A DNA stretch of 64,000 nt from NCBI RefSeq assembly GCF_044430645.1, contig NZ_JAWUDN010000008.1, positions 162,695 through 226,694 of the forward strand, given 5' to 3'. The position numbers were made by a program, and so were the translations under genes. The stretch is from Ewingella allii (GTDB taxonomy: Bacteria; Pseudomonadota; Gammaproteobacteria; Enterobacterales; Enterobacteriaceae). The notes below the pieces were generated by a model. It saw only the letters and a program-made list of their open reading frames with translations, had not been told where the DNA came from and did not search any database. This document shows, piece by piece, positions 18,932-25,990 of this stretch (its first letter is position 1; the number at the start of each line of letters is the position of its first letter).

Positions 18932-19375
18932 ATGAATCGATTGAAAGGGTTGCGTCAGCGCAGCGTTTGGATAAGTTTGTGCCTCGGGCTATTGGCGGGG
19001 CCGTTCTCATCTGTCGTTTTGGCGAAACAATCCTCTGATACGCTGGCTGGGTTGACCTCGGAGCAAACCGTGGTGAGCTATTTGCGGCAGAATCATCGGT
19101 TGCCCGACTATTACGTGACTAAACGGCAAGCACGGGATGCGGGATGGGACGCCCGCGCGGGCAATCTGTGTCAGGTCTTACCGGGTAAGGCCATAGGCGG
19201 CGACAGATTCTCAAACCGCGAAGGGCGCCTGCCTAATGCCTATAAACGCGTGTGGCGCGAGGCGGATATCAACTATCGCTGCGGGCGGCGCGGCGCCGAC
19301 CGCGTGCTGTTCGCCAGCGATGGCCTGATTTACGTCAGCCGCGATCACTATAAACAATTTGTTCGGGTGGAGTGA
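18932..19375 (+). CDS. Secreted barnase-type ribonuclease
   Basis: This small guanyl-specific-type RNase (barnase/RNase T1-like fold) has an N-terminal signal peptide, cleavage probably after SSVVLA, so it is exported. The catalytic triad is visible as Glu (WREADIN), Arg (GADRVLF) and His (RDHYKQF). The spacings of 14 and 15 residues equal those of barnase E73/R87/H102. Two cysteines (NLCQV, NYRCG) may form a disulphide. I prefer the ATG at 18932, which has AGGG 5 bp upstream and gives 147 aa; an ATG at 18911 adds 7 residues. The barstar-like gene follows 5 bp after the stop. The pair may be toxin-immunity or a scavenging RNase with cytosolic protection. Confidence 0.88.
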   Translation: MNRLKGLRQRSVWISLCLGLLAGPFSSVVLAKQSSDTLAGLTSEQTVVSYLRQNHRLPDYYVTKRQARDAGWDARAGNLCQVLPGKAIGGDRFSNREGRLPNAYKRVWREADINYRCGRRGADRVLFASDGLIYVSRDHYKQFVRVE

Positions 19376-19380
19376 CATCG

Positions 19381-19683
19381 ATGAATAAAGTGGTCTTCGA
19401 TTTTAATCATATCCCCGATTTGCCCGCGTTTTATAGCGAGTTTTCCCGTCAATTTGGTCTGAGCGAGAGCTTTGGTGCCAATCTTGACGCACTCTGGGAT
19501 GAGGTGACGGGAGGCATTACGCTGCCCGTTGAAATTGATTTTGCCCATCTGAATGCCAGCCGTAAACGGCGTTTTGGCGCACTGATTCTGCTGTTTGAAG
19601 AGGCGGAAGAGGAGCTGGACGGCGAGCTGCGTTTTAACGTGCTAGAGAAAGCGGCGGCGGCGACGGGTAAAGCTAAAGAGTAA
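19381..19683 (+). CDS. yhcO: Barstar-family RNase inhibitor (YhcO-like)
   Basis: This 100-residue cytosolic protein has no signal peptide. It belongs to the barstar family and is close to E. coli YhcO, sharing the segment RRFGALILLFEEAEEELDG near the C-terminus. Barstar binds the RNase active site in a one-to-one complex. A GTG at 19372 would add three residues, but GGAG at 19369-19372 spaces better with the ATG at 19381. It lies immediately behind the barnase gene, as expected for cognate immunity. The C-terminus is about 10 residues longer than E. coli YhcO and rich in Ala and Lys. Confidence 0.9.
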   Translation: MNKVVFDFNHIPDLPAFYSEFSRQFGLSESFGANLDALWDEVTGGITLPVEIDFAHLNASRKRRFGALILLFEEAEEELDGELRFNVLEKAAAATGKAKE

Positions 19684-19763
19684 GCGAAAGAGTAGGCGGG
19701 AGAGAGTGAAAAGTAGCAGCCACCCGGTGACTCGCGGTGGCTACTGCTGATGGCTGAAAAGAC

Positions 19764-20318
19764 TTACAGGTCTTTGGCTTCGGCCAGCTCGCGCAGATAT
19801 TGGAAAATCTGGCGGTAAGATTTAGGCGGCTTATTGGCTGCCTTTTCTTTTTGTGCGTTACGGATAAGCGCGCGCAGCTGCTGGCGATCGGCCTCTGGAT
19901 AAAGCTCCAGCACCGGCGGGATCGCGTCGTCGCCATCTTCCACCAGACGGTCACGCAGCTGCTCCAATTTGTGGAACAGGGAAACCTGCTGGTTGTGGCG
20001 GTTTTTCAGCTTATCCAGCGCGGTGGTGATAGGATCAACATCGCGGGAACGCAGCATTTTACCAATCAGCTGTAGCTGACGGCGGCGGCCTTCTTTCTTG
20101 ATCTTCTGGGCTAAATCGATGGCGGCGCGCAGATCATCATCTAGCGGCAGCTTGTCCAGCGAGTTCTTGCCTAAATCGACCATCTCTTGACCCAAATCTT
20201 TCAGGGCTTCGGCGTCGCGTTTAATTTCACTTTTGCTGACCCAGATGATTTCATCATCTTCTTCGTTCTCGTTGCTCTCGGGAACGTCATCCAGCCAGTC
20301 GTCAATTTTCTTTGTCAT
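19764..20318 (-). CDS. darP: DarP (YjgA), 50S ribosomal assembly factor
   Basis: DarP/YjgA associates with late 50S intermediates and supports large-subunit assembly. I start at the ATG at 20318 (MTKKIDDWLDDVPE), with a GGAGGAAGCAC ribosome-binding site; it gives 184 residues (E. coli 183). The frame extends 11 codons further without conservation. Conserved blocks include DDEIIWVSKSEIKRDAE, RRRQLQLIGKMLR and a C-terminal KPPKSYRQIFQYLREL. It is divergent from pmbA. Confidence 0.95.
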   Translation of the reverse strand: MTKKIDDWLDDVPESNENEEDDEIIWVSKSEIKRDAEALKDLGQEMVDLGKNSLDKLPLDDDLRAAIDLAQKIKKEGRRRQLQLIGKMLRSRDVDPITTALDKLKNRHNQQVSLFHKLEQLRDRLVEDGDDAIPPVLELYPEADRQQLRALIRNAQKEKAANKPPKSYRQIFQYLRELAEAKDL

Positions 20319-20522
20319 GAGTGCTTCCTCCTTGGGAGGTTTTCCTATCATTTTTCATTGTGCTTTATTGCTTGGCGGCATTATGCATGGTTATGGGGTT
20401 TACCTCCACGTTCTGTTGCATATTAAGCCGCTTCCTAGCGTGTCGGGTGCGAAATAATGGGGCGTCTCTGTTAGACTCAAAGACAACGTAACCTCTTTTT
20501 TCTCATAAGTGATGGCAGGCTG

Positions 20523-21863
20523 ATGAACGTAGTCAATCAAGTTGCAGAACAGCGTAAGACACTGGAACAGGCCGTAGCTCAGGCCCTCGAATTAGCGAAA
20601 GCCGGTTCAGACGGTGCTGAAGTCGCGGTCAGCAAGACCACCGGCATTGGGGTAAGCACCCGCTTTGGTGATGTTGAGAACGTCGAATTCAACAGCGACG
20701 GCGCGTTAGGCATTACCGTCTATTATCAGAATCGTAAAGGCAGCGCGTCATCTACCGATCTCAGCTCAGATGCCATTTCTCGCACCGTGCAGGCCGCGTT
20801 GGACATCGCCCGCTTCACGTCTCCTGACCCTTTCGCGGGCGTCGCCGATAAAGAGATGCTGGCGTTCGACGCCCCGGACTTGGACCTGTTCCACCCGACT
20901 GAATTAGACGCCGATCGCGGCATTGAGCTGGCAGCCCGCGCCGAGCAGGCCGCGTTAGCCGCCGATAAGCGCATTACCAATAGCGAAGGCGGCAGCTTCA
21001 ACAGCCATTACGGCATTCGCGTCTTCGGCAACAGCCACGGCATGTTGCAGAGCTACTGCTCGACGCGCCACTCGATTTCCGCCTCGGTGATTGCCGAGCA
21101 CGACGGCGACATGGAGCGCGATTACGCCTATACCATCGCGCGTAAAATGAGTGATTTGGCGAATCCTGAATGGGTGGGTGCCGAGTGCGCACGCCGCACG
21201 CTGTCGCGCCTCTCTCCGCGTAAATTGCCAACGATGAAAGCCCCGGTGCTGTTCGCCTCTGAAGTGGCGACCGGCCTGTTCGGCCACTTGGTCGGCGCTA
21301 TCAGCGGCGGCAGCATCTACCGTAAATCCTCTTTCTTGCTCGACAGTCTGGGCAAGCAGATTCTGCCGGAGTGGCTGACGATTGAAGAGCATCCGCACCT
21401 GCTGCAAGGCTTGGCTTCTACGCCTTTCGACAGCGAAGGCGTGCGCACCCAGCGGCGTGACATCGTCAAAGACGGCGTGCTGCAAAGCTGGCTGATGACC
21501 TGCTACTCGGCGCGCAAGCTCGGCCTGCAAACCACCGGCCACGCGGGCGGCATCCACAACTGGCGCATTGCCGGGCAGGGCGATGACTTCGCCGCTATGC
21601 TGCGCAAAATGGGCAAAGGCTTAGTCGTAACTGAGCTGATGGGCCAGGGCGTCAGCGGCGTGACCGGCGACTACTCGCGCGGCGCGGCGGGCTTCTGGGT
21701 GGAAAACGGTGAAATTCAGTATCCGGTTAGCGAAATAACCATCGCTGGCAATCTGAAAGACATGTGGCGCAACATGGTGAGTATTGGCAGCGACATCGAA
21801 ACGCGCAGCAATATTCAGTGTGGCTCCGTGCTGCTGCCAGAGATGAAAATCGCCGGCGAATAA
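20523..21863 (+). CDS. pmbA: PmbA (TldE), partner subunit of the TldD protease
   Basis: PmbA is the non-catalytic partner of TldD; the two form a heterodimeric zinc protease needed for microcin B17 maturation. The 446-residue protein is close to E. coli (450 aa) and lacks the HExxxH motif, as it should. It ends with a conserved MWRNMVSIGSDIE block. Its partner tldD is encoded 7.7 kb upstream, whereas in E. coli the two are unlinked. It is divergent from darP, and a strong terminator follows. Confidence 0.96.
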   Translation: MNVVNQVAEQRKTLEQAVAQALELAKAGSDGAEVAVSKTTGIGVSTRFGDVENVEFNSDGALGITVYYQNRKGSASSTDLSSDAISRTVQAALDIARFTSPDPFAGVADKEMLAFDAPDLDLFHPTELDADRGIELAARAEQAALAADKRITNSEGGSFNSHYGIRVFGNSHGMLQSYCSTRHSISASVIAEHDGDMERDYAYTIARKMSDLANPEWVGAECARRTLSRLSPRKLPTMKAPVLFASEVATGLFGHLVGAISGGSIYRKSSFLLDSLGKQILPEWLTIEEHPHLLQGLASTPFDSEGVRTQRRDIVKDGVLQSWLMTCYSARKLGLQTTGHAGGIHNWRIAGQGDDFAAMLRKMGKGLVVTELMGQGVSGVTGDYSRGAAGFWVENGEIQYPVSEITIAGNLKDMWRNMVSIGSDIETRSNIQCGSVLLPEMKIAGE

Positions 21864-21884
21864 TCGTTTTCTTCGCGTTATCCG

Positions 21885-21917
21885 CGCAGCGATCGCCCGA
21901 TCGCTGCGTTTTTTTTA
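21885..21917 (+). terminator. Rho-independent terminator after pmbA
   Basis: A perfect 11-bp stem (CGCAGCGATCG at 21885-21895, CGATCGCTGCG at 21898-21908) is followed by eight T residues. Confidence 0.9.
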
Positions 21918-22060
21918 TCCTTTTCCGCTCAGACATTACTTATTTACAAAAAAGCTCTGCCACTTTTTCCTTCGCCCATTTATTTTGTCATTGCTGAATA
22001 AGTAATGTCGTTTTTTAACAAAATTATAAATTTCTATTAACCTAGATGGATGACCCGAAA

Positions 22061-22447
22061 ATGCGTAAACATTTGATAGCAATGGTTGCCGTTGCCCTAC
22101 TTGGAAGCAGTTCTATGGTTCTGGCGGCGGATGTCGGCACCAACATGGACACTATCGCCGATAACTACGGCAAAGCGCTGAAAGCCAGCAATGCACAGGA
22201 TTTCGAAGCGAGCCTGGCGAACATGAAAGCCGCCGCGCTGGACGCTAAAAACGCAACCCCGCCAAAACTGGAAGGGAAATCGGCCAACAGCCCAGAGATT
22301 CAGGATTACAAAAAAGGCATGGATGATTTAGTGGCCGGTATCGACAAAGCCTCTGCATTGGCGAAGGCTGGCAAACTGGATGACGCGAAGAAGGAAGCTC
22401 AAGGCTTCAAAGCGATTCGTGACGAGAACCACAAGAAGTTCAGATAA
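22061..22447 (+). CDS. cybC: Periplasmic cytochrome b562
   Basis: This soluble periplasmic four-helix-bundle haem protein has an unknown physiological electron partner. I start at the ATG at 22061 (MRKHLIAMVAV), 128 residues as in E. coli. The signal peptide ends near MVLA-ADV. Both haem ligands are present: Met in the mature N-terminus (TNMDTI) and His near the C-terminus (ENHKKFR), so the gene looks functional. The frame extends 5 codons upstream to 22046; the ribosome-binding site is weak for both starts. It sits behind pmbA as in E. coli. Confidence 0.93.
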   Translation: MRKHLIAMVAVALLGSSSMVLAADVGTNMDTIADNYGKALKASNAQDFEASLANMKAAALDAKNATPPKLEGKSANSPEIQDYKKGMDDLVAGIDKASALAKAGKLDDAKKEAQGFKAIRDENHKKFR

Positions 22448-22455
22448 GATTTATA

Positions 22456-22480
22456 CGCCCTCCCGGTCATCGGGAGGGCG
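22456..22480. terminator. Strong hairpin between convergent cybC and rnk
   Basis: A perfect 10-bp GC-rich stem (CGCCCTCCCG at 22456-22465, CGGGAGGGCG at 22471-22480) has a 5-nt loop. No T-run follows on either strand, so it may stop transcription weakly or protect the 3' ends of both mRNAs. Confidence 0.55.
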
Positions 22481-22489
22481 TGACGCTGA

Positions 22490-22897
22490 CTAGCGGTACT
22501 CTCCGGCCGCTTCCGGCTGATACAACAACTCTAGCACTTTAACCAGGCTCTCTTTGCCATTGGGCATCGTCCACGTGATGCTGCTACCCACGCGCAGGCC
22601 CAGCAGTGCCGCACCTAGCGGCGCCATCACGGACAGCTGCTCATCGGTATCTTTTAACGCCGCCGGGAAAACCAGCGTGCGCACATGTTCTTCCCCTTCG
22701 TTGCCTTCCGTGAAGCGTACCTTACTGTTCATCGTCACGACGTCGGCAGGCATCTCCTGCGGCGGCAGGATTTCAGCGCGATCCAGTTCTTCGTTTAATG
22801 CCTCTGCCACCGGGCTGCTTGCGTAAGCAGGCTTCGCCAGTAAGGAATCTAAACGTTCTGCATCCAGCTCGTTGATGGTCAGGGTCGGTTTGCTCAT
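22490..22897 (-). CDS. rnk: Rnk, regulator of nucleoside diphosphate kinase (GreA/GreB-like C-domain)
   Basis: Rnk is a 14-15 kDa RNA-polymerase-binding protein of the GreA/GreB family. It has a shortened coiled-coil lacking the catalytic acidic tip, and it was named for effects on Ndk levels. The start MSKPTLTINELDAER matches E. coli and gives 135 residues. A longer frame begins 19 codons upstream with no conservation. The FKBP-like C-terminal half contains QLSVMAPLGAALLGLRVG. It is divergent from the PRD/SFCGS operon, with an attenuator-like leader upstream. Confidence 0.95.
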   Translation of the reverse strand: MSKPTLTINELDAERLDSLLAKPAYASSPVAEALNEELDRAEILPPQEMPADVVTMNSKVRFTEGNEGEEHVRTLVFPAALKDTDEQLSVMAPLGAALLGLRVGSSITWTMPNGKESLVKVLELLYQPEAAGEYR

Positions 22898-22925
22898 AGC
22901 ATTATTCCTATTTCCTTCTGAGTCG

Positions 22926-22941
22926 CCATCGCGAGCGATGG
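22926..22941. promoter_or_regulatory. Palindrome between the attenuator and the rnk start
   Basis: A 7-bp perfect inverted repeat around a 2-bp centre (CCATCGC-GA-GCGATGG) lies 28-44 bp upstream of the rnk start codon. It could be an operator or a leader-RNA hairpin. Confidence 0.4.
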
Positions 22942-22968
22942 TGTTGGGTGGCATGGTTGCCGATTGTC

Positions 22969-23006
22969 AAAAAGCAACACCCCCGCGCACTAGCGCAGGG
23001 GTGTTG
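22969..23006 (-). promoter_or_regulatory. rnk leader attenuator (terminator hairpin)
   Basis: A 14-bp stem with one mismatch (22975-22988 with 22993-23006, loop ACTA) is followed on the minus strand by five U residues (22969-22973), about 70 nt before rnk. A predicted attenuator with a Rho-independent terminator upstream of rnk is known from gamma-proteobacteria (the rnk leader), and this fits it. The plus strand also has five T residues (23010-23014), so the hairpin could work in both directions. Confidence 0.65.
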
Positions 23007-23014
23007 GCGTTTTT

Positions 23015-23307
23015 CGAATTTCTCATCTGATACTAGGCAGAGATAGCGCAAAATGGAAGGGCTATCCTTTCATTCGTCACTACTAAAACTCCGTTAAGCA
23101 GTGAAATACCCTGAACCCTCGCCGTCTGATAGTCGTATCCCCAGATTAATCCCAGTTTTGAGAATGTGATCCGCTTAGGTCACTGCATTTCCACTTTGAA
23201 CTGGAAAAAAACCATCTACACAGGAAATGCCCGCGGGGTTAGGGTAAAGACAGATGAAATAAACGCGCTTTTTTAGCATTGCACGGCAAGGAGAGGGGTA
23301 ACCGCGA
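23015..23307. other. Upstream region of the PRD/SFCGS operon and rnk leader
   Basis: The rnk to PRD-gene gap is 410 bp (22898-23307). Beyond the attenuator I see no gene. An imperfect palindrome GTGA-N10-TCAC (23166-23183) is a possible operator. No sigma-54 (GG-N10-GC) element and no convincing sigma-70 pair were found, so the operon promoter is not assigned. A good ribosome-binding site (AAGGAGAGG, about 23287-23296) precedes the GTG at 23308. Confidence 0.4.
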
Positions 23308-23655
23308 GTGAATAACGGAACCGCATCTGTTAATACGGCAGGGCAAATTGGTTTGGAAGACGCAGAAGCAACCACAGAGAAAGTGTTAAAAGATATTCAG
23401 GTTATGTTGAACGCCGAAAATATCTATACCAATGATGTCCAGCAGCAGATGTTAGCCTCGCACGTTAAGGCAATGGTATTACGCTCTATTACCGGTGAGC
23501 CATTACCCGAGGTGGAAAAAGAGCTGTTTGACGAAATTTCTGCGGAGTCAATGCGAATGGCGGAGCGGGTTGTCGACCTGTTCGGTAATTTACCTATCGA
23601 AGAGGCTTATTTACTCTCGGTACATTTTGAAGTCGCAAAAGACAATAATTCTTAA
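23308..23655 (+). CDS. Stand-alone PRD-domain protein, first gene of the SFCGS/DUF431x operon
   Basis: This 115-residue soluble protein is a single PTS-regulation domain without any DNA- or RNA-binding domain. The two PRD histidines expected to be phosphorylated by HPr or EIIB are present: His52 (LASHVKAMVLR) and His106 (LLSVHFEVA). It uses a GTG start with a strong ribosome-binding site. Such free PRDs occur as first gene of SFCGS/DUF4312/DUF4311/DUF4310 clusters. A role as phosphorylation sensor or as partner of the activator at the far end of the locus is my inference. It lies 39 bp before the SFCGS gene. Confidence 0.85.
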   Translation: MNNGTASVNTAGQIGLEDAEATTEKVLKDIQVMLNAENIYTNDVQQQMLASHVKAMVLRSITGEPLPEVEKELFDEISAESMRMAERVVDLFGNLPIEEAYLLSVHFEVAKDNNS

Positions 23656-23694
23656 CAATTTAAATTTTACTCAATTTATCTGGAGAAAGAACTC

Positions 23695-24060
23695 ATGGGA
23701 CAAATTACCGTTGTTATCGGCGACCGTTTAGGGAAAGGCCAGAAAGTTGCAGCAGGCGTAGAAGCCGCAGGTGGCAAGGCTATCGTGGTGCCGGGCGTGG
23801 CCGCTGACATGAAATTAGGCGACGTGATGAAAGCAGAAAATGCCACCTTCGGCATCTCTTTCTGCGGTAGTGGCGGCGCGGGCGCAATTACTGCGCAAAC
23901 CAAATACGGATATAAAGCAAAATATGGAATGCGCTCTGTGGATGAAGGCGTAACTGCAATTAACGAAGGCTGTAATGTATTAGGTTTCGGATTTATGGAT
24001 AAAGAAGAGCTGGGTCAACGCCTGGTTGAAGCTTATATCAAGAAATTCGGCCAGCCGTAA
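23695..24060 (+). CDS. SFCGS family glycine-rich protein
   Basis: This 121-residue soluble protein is named for the motif ISFCGSGGAGA (Cys57). The N-terminus ITVVIGDRLGKGQKVAAG looks like the start of an alpha/beta fold with a glycine-rich loop; a second cysteine is at residue 93. No biochemical function is established. The cysteine in a Gly/Ser loop resembles the phosphocysteine loop of PTS EIIB proteins, so a phosphocarrier or cytosolic component of the DUF4311/DUF4310 transporter is possible (inference). A GGAGA ribosome-binding site precedes it. Its TAA overlaps the next ATG by one base. Confidence 0.88.
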   Translation: MGQITVVIGDRLGKGQKVAAGVEAAGGKAIVVPGVAADMKLGDVMKAENATFGISFCGSGGAGAITAQTKYGYKAKYGMRSVDEGVTAINEGCNVLGFGFMDKEELGQRLVEAYIKKFGQP

Positions 24061-24356
24061 TGAAACAACAATTAACCACCACTGTTCGGGTTGAAGGAAA
24101 AGGCGAAAATAAGGCCGCCGCCTTTTCTGCCGCGCTGAGTCAGGTGCAAAGAACCGTTCTCAAATCTACGAATAATATCTTGCTGCGAATTGAACCGCAG
24201 GACGTCAAGGTGATCACCGCAGAAGAGACGGTAAGAAAGGAAAAGTTCCTGTTCTTTTTTCTGGCCAGAGAAAGGAAGAGTTATTATGTAGTGCTCGATA
24301 TTACCGTCAATATGACGGCAATAGAGACTGACAAGGTAGTTTTTGTCACTAAATAA
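24060..24356 (+). CDS. DUF4312 family protein
   Basis: This 98-residue soluble protein begins at the ATG overlapping the SFCGS stop (TAATG), so the two are probably made together. Its pattern suggests a small alpha/beta protein: a strand, an AAAFSAALSQVQ helix and strands ending in SYYVVLDITVNMT. Function is unknown; it is found only with SFCGS, DUF4311 and DUF4310 partners, which suggests a subunit of the same complex. A 77-bp gap follows before the DUF4311 gene. Confidence 0.87.
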   Translation: MKQQLTTTVRVEGKGENKAAAFSAALSQVQRTVLKSTNNILLRIEPQDVKVITAEETVRKEKFLFFFLARERKSYYVVLDITVNMTAIETDKVVFVTK

Positions 24357-24433
24357 GGAGCCATTGAGTCAAGAATATTATTTCTTGGTGCAAGGCTCTA
24401 AAAACGTTAGCTATAAATGACAAGGATATACTG

Positions 24434-25210
24434 ATGTTTTTAATTATTTTATTTAAGTCGCTTATTATCGGCGGATTGGTCGGCGTGGGCGTAGGTGCAG
24501 GTGCTGCACGTATGTTTCACGCGCCAAGCGTGCAAGGGATGGGGGCTTTTCGTACTCTTGGGGAATTAAATTCCTGTGAAGGCGATCCAGCTTCGCATTT
24601 CTCATTCGGTTTAGGCTTCTTCTTCAACGCCTGGGCATCTTCTGTCGCTGCAGGTTCCTTCACACAAGACGTCGACCACCGCATTATTCCTCACTGGGCA
24701 GCCGCCTCGTTGATGGTGAAAAACCGCAACGTGTCTGAAACCCTGCACGATCCGCGCAAGATGGCCATCGCCGGTGCTGTTATCGGCATGATTGTCGTCG
24801 CGTTCCTTAACACCACCGCCTCCGCCGTACCGGCAGCCTTGCAGGTTACCGCGGTGAAAGTGCTGGTGCCTGCCGCTAACCTGTTGGTTAACACCGTCAT
24901 GCCCGTGATTTTCTGGCTGGCTGCGATTGACGCAGGCCGCCGCTCCGGCTTCTGGGCCACCATCTTTGGTGGTTTGGCGCAGATGATCATGGGTAACGCC
25001 GTACCGGGTCTGGTACTGGGTATCTTGATTGGTAAAGGCGTCGAAGAGGGCGGCTGGAACCATGTGACCAAGGTGATGATGGCGGCAATTATTGCGCTGT
25101 TCGTGCTCAGCGGGTTCTTCCGCGGTTTCGATGTGAAATTGCTGCAGTCCTTCATGTTGGATGTTCCTGCATGGTTGAACGGCATTCACAACTCTCTCAG
25201 CGGCAAGTAA
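24434..25210 (+). CDS. DUF4311 family membrane protein (putative transporter subunit)
   Basis: This 258-residue glycine-rich inner-membrane protein has about five membrane segments (near residues 4-24, 109-130, 139-166, 172-200 and 211-229). A long loop between the first two carries a conserved-looking FFFNAWASSVAAGS stretch and a polar DVDHRIIPHW segment. It has no similarity that I recognise to PTS EIIC families. With DUF4310 it probably forms the permease of this locus (inference from pairing and topology). It starts at an ATG with AAGGAT upstream, and the DUF4310 gene follows after 9 bp. Confidence 0.87.
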   Translation: MFLIILFKSLIIGGLVGVGVGAGAARMFHAPSVQGMGAFRTLGELNSCEGDPASHFSFGLGFFFNAWASSVAAGSFTQDVDHRIIPHWAAASLMVKNRNVSETLHDPRKMAIAGAVIGMIVVAFLNTTASAVPAALQVTAVKVLVPAANLLVNTVMPVIFWLAAIDAGRRSGFWATIFGGLAQMIMGNAVPGLVLGILIGKGVEEGGWNHVTKVMMAAIIALFVLSGFFRGFDVKLLQSFMLDVPAWLNGIHNSLSGK

Positions 25211-25219
25211 CAGGGGATT

Positions 25220-25873
25220 ATGACAATGGAAGAACAAGCCAAAAGTGGTTTTTGGTACGCCGAGTGGTCGTTCCCGATCTTCGTCGGATTACTCTCCTCC
25301 GGGGTATTTGCCGGTACGCACATGTACTACCTGTACGGCATCGGTGCCTTTAACGAAGTCGCCTTCGTATCCATGCTGCGTTCCGGCATGGATACCGGGG
25401 TGTATGGCGCAGTAGCGGCCTTCGGCGCGAGCTTCTTGTTCGCCCGTATTATCGAAGGTTCGCTGGTCGGTATTCTTGATATCGGCGGCGCAATCCAGAC
25501 CGGCATTGGGCTAGGGGTGCCGGCAATTCTGCTGGGCGCTGGCATCGTGTTCCCGGTGGCGAACTTCGCGGCGTCTCTGGTGACTGGCCTGATTCTGGGG
25601 CTGGCGGTGGGTTACATCATCATTCTGGCGCGTAAATTTACCATCAACCAGAGTAACTCGACCTATGGCGCAGACGTCATGATGGGCGCGGGTAACGCCT
25701 CAGGCCGCTTCCTCGGCCCGTTGATTATCCTCTCCGCCATGGCGGCTTCAATCCCAATCGGTCTGGGGTCATTGCTCGGCGCGCTGGTGTTCTATATCTG
25801 GCAGAAACCGATCACCGGCGGCGCAATTTTAGGCGCGATGATCCTCGGTGCAATTTTCCCAGTATCGCTGTAG
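25220..25873 (+). CDS. DUF4310 family membrane protein (putative transporter subunit)
   Basis: This is a 217-residue, very hydrophobic, Gly/Ala-rich inner-membrane protein with five or six predicted membrane segments, for example VGLLSSGVFAGTHMYYLYG near the N-terminus and GAILGAMILGAIFPVSL at the end. A GGGGATT ribosome-binding site precedes it. It pairs with DUF4311 in every such cluster I know of. A second ATG lies two codons in (MTMEEQ). A 117-bp gap with a strong hairpin separates it from the catabolic genes. Confidence 0.86.
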   Translation: MTMEEQAKSGFWYAEWSFPIFVGLLSSGVFAGTHMYYLYGIGAFNEVAFVSMLRSGMDTGVYGAVAAFGASFLFARIIEGSLVGILDIGGAIQTGIGLGVPAILLGAGIVFPVANFAASLVTGLILGLAVGYIIILARKFTINQSNSTYGADVMMGAGNASGRFLGPLIILSAMAASIPIGLGSLLGALVFYIWQKPITGGAILGAMILGAIFPVSL

Positions 25874-25899
25874 TAGAAAGCAATAAAACGAGTTAAATC

Positions 25900-25927
25900 A
25901 GGCGTCGGCGGCTCGCCGCTGACGCCT
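25900..25927 (+). repeat. Mid-operon hairpin between transport and catabolic genes
   Basis: An inverted repeat forms a 12-bp stem (AGGCGTC at 25900-25906 with GACGCCT at 25921-25927, inner GCGG/CCGC, one G-T pair) and a CTCG loop. No T-run follows, so it is more likely an mRNA processing or stability element than a terminator. Confidence 0.6.
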
Positions 25928-25990
25928 AAAAGCAGGACAGAACGGGTCGGGTGGCCACTGTGACTGCCCTGCGTTTACGGAGAATGGCGT

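Noticed and set aside
23166..23183. CRP site upstream of the PRD/SFCGS operon
   Set aside because: GTGA and TCAC are separated by 10 bases instead of the 6 between these cores in the CRP consensus; kept only as a possible unspecified operator.
22898..23307. Sigma-54 promoter for the DgaE/DgaF-like operon
   Set aside because: Salmonella dga is sigma-54 dependent, but no GG-N10-GC element was found and the local activator is MtlR-like, not an AAA+ enhancer-binding protein.
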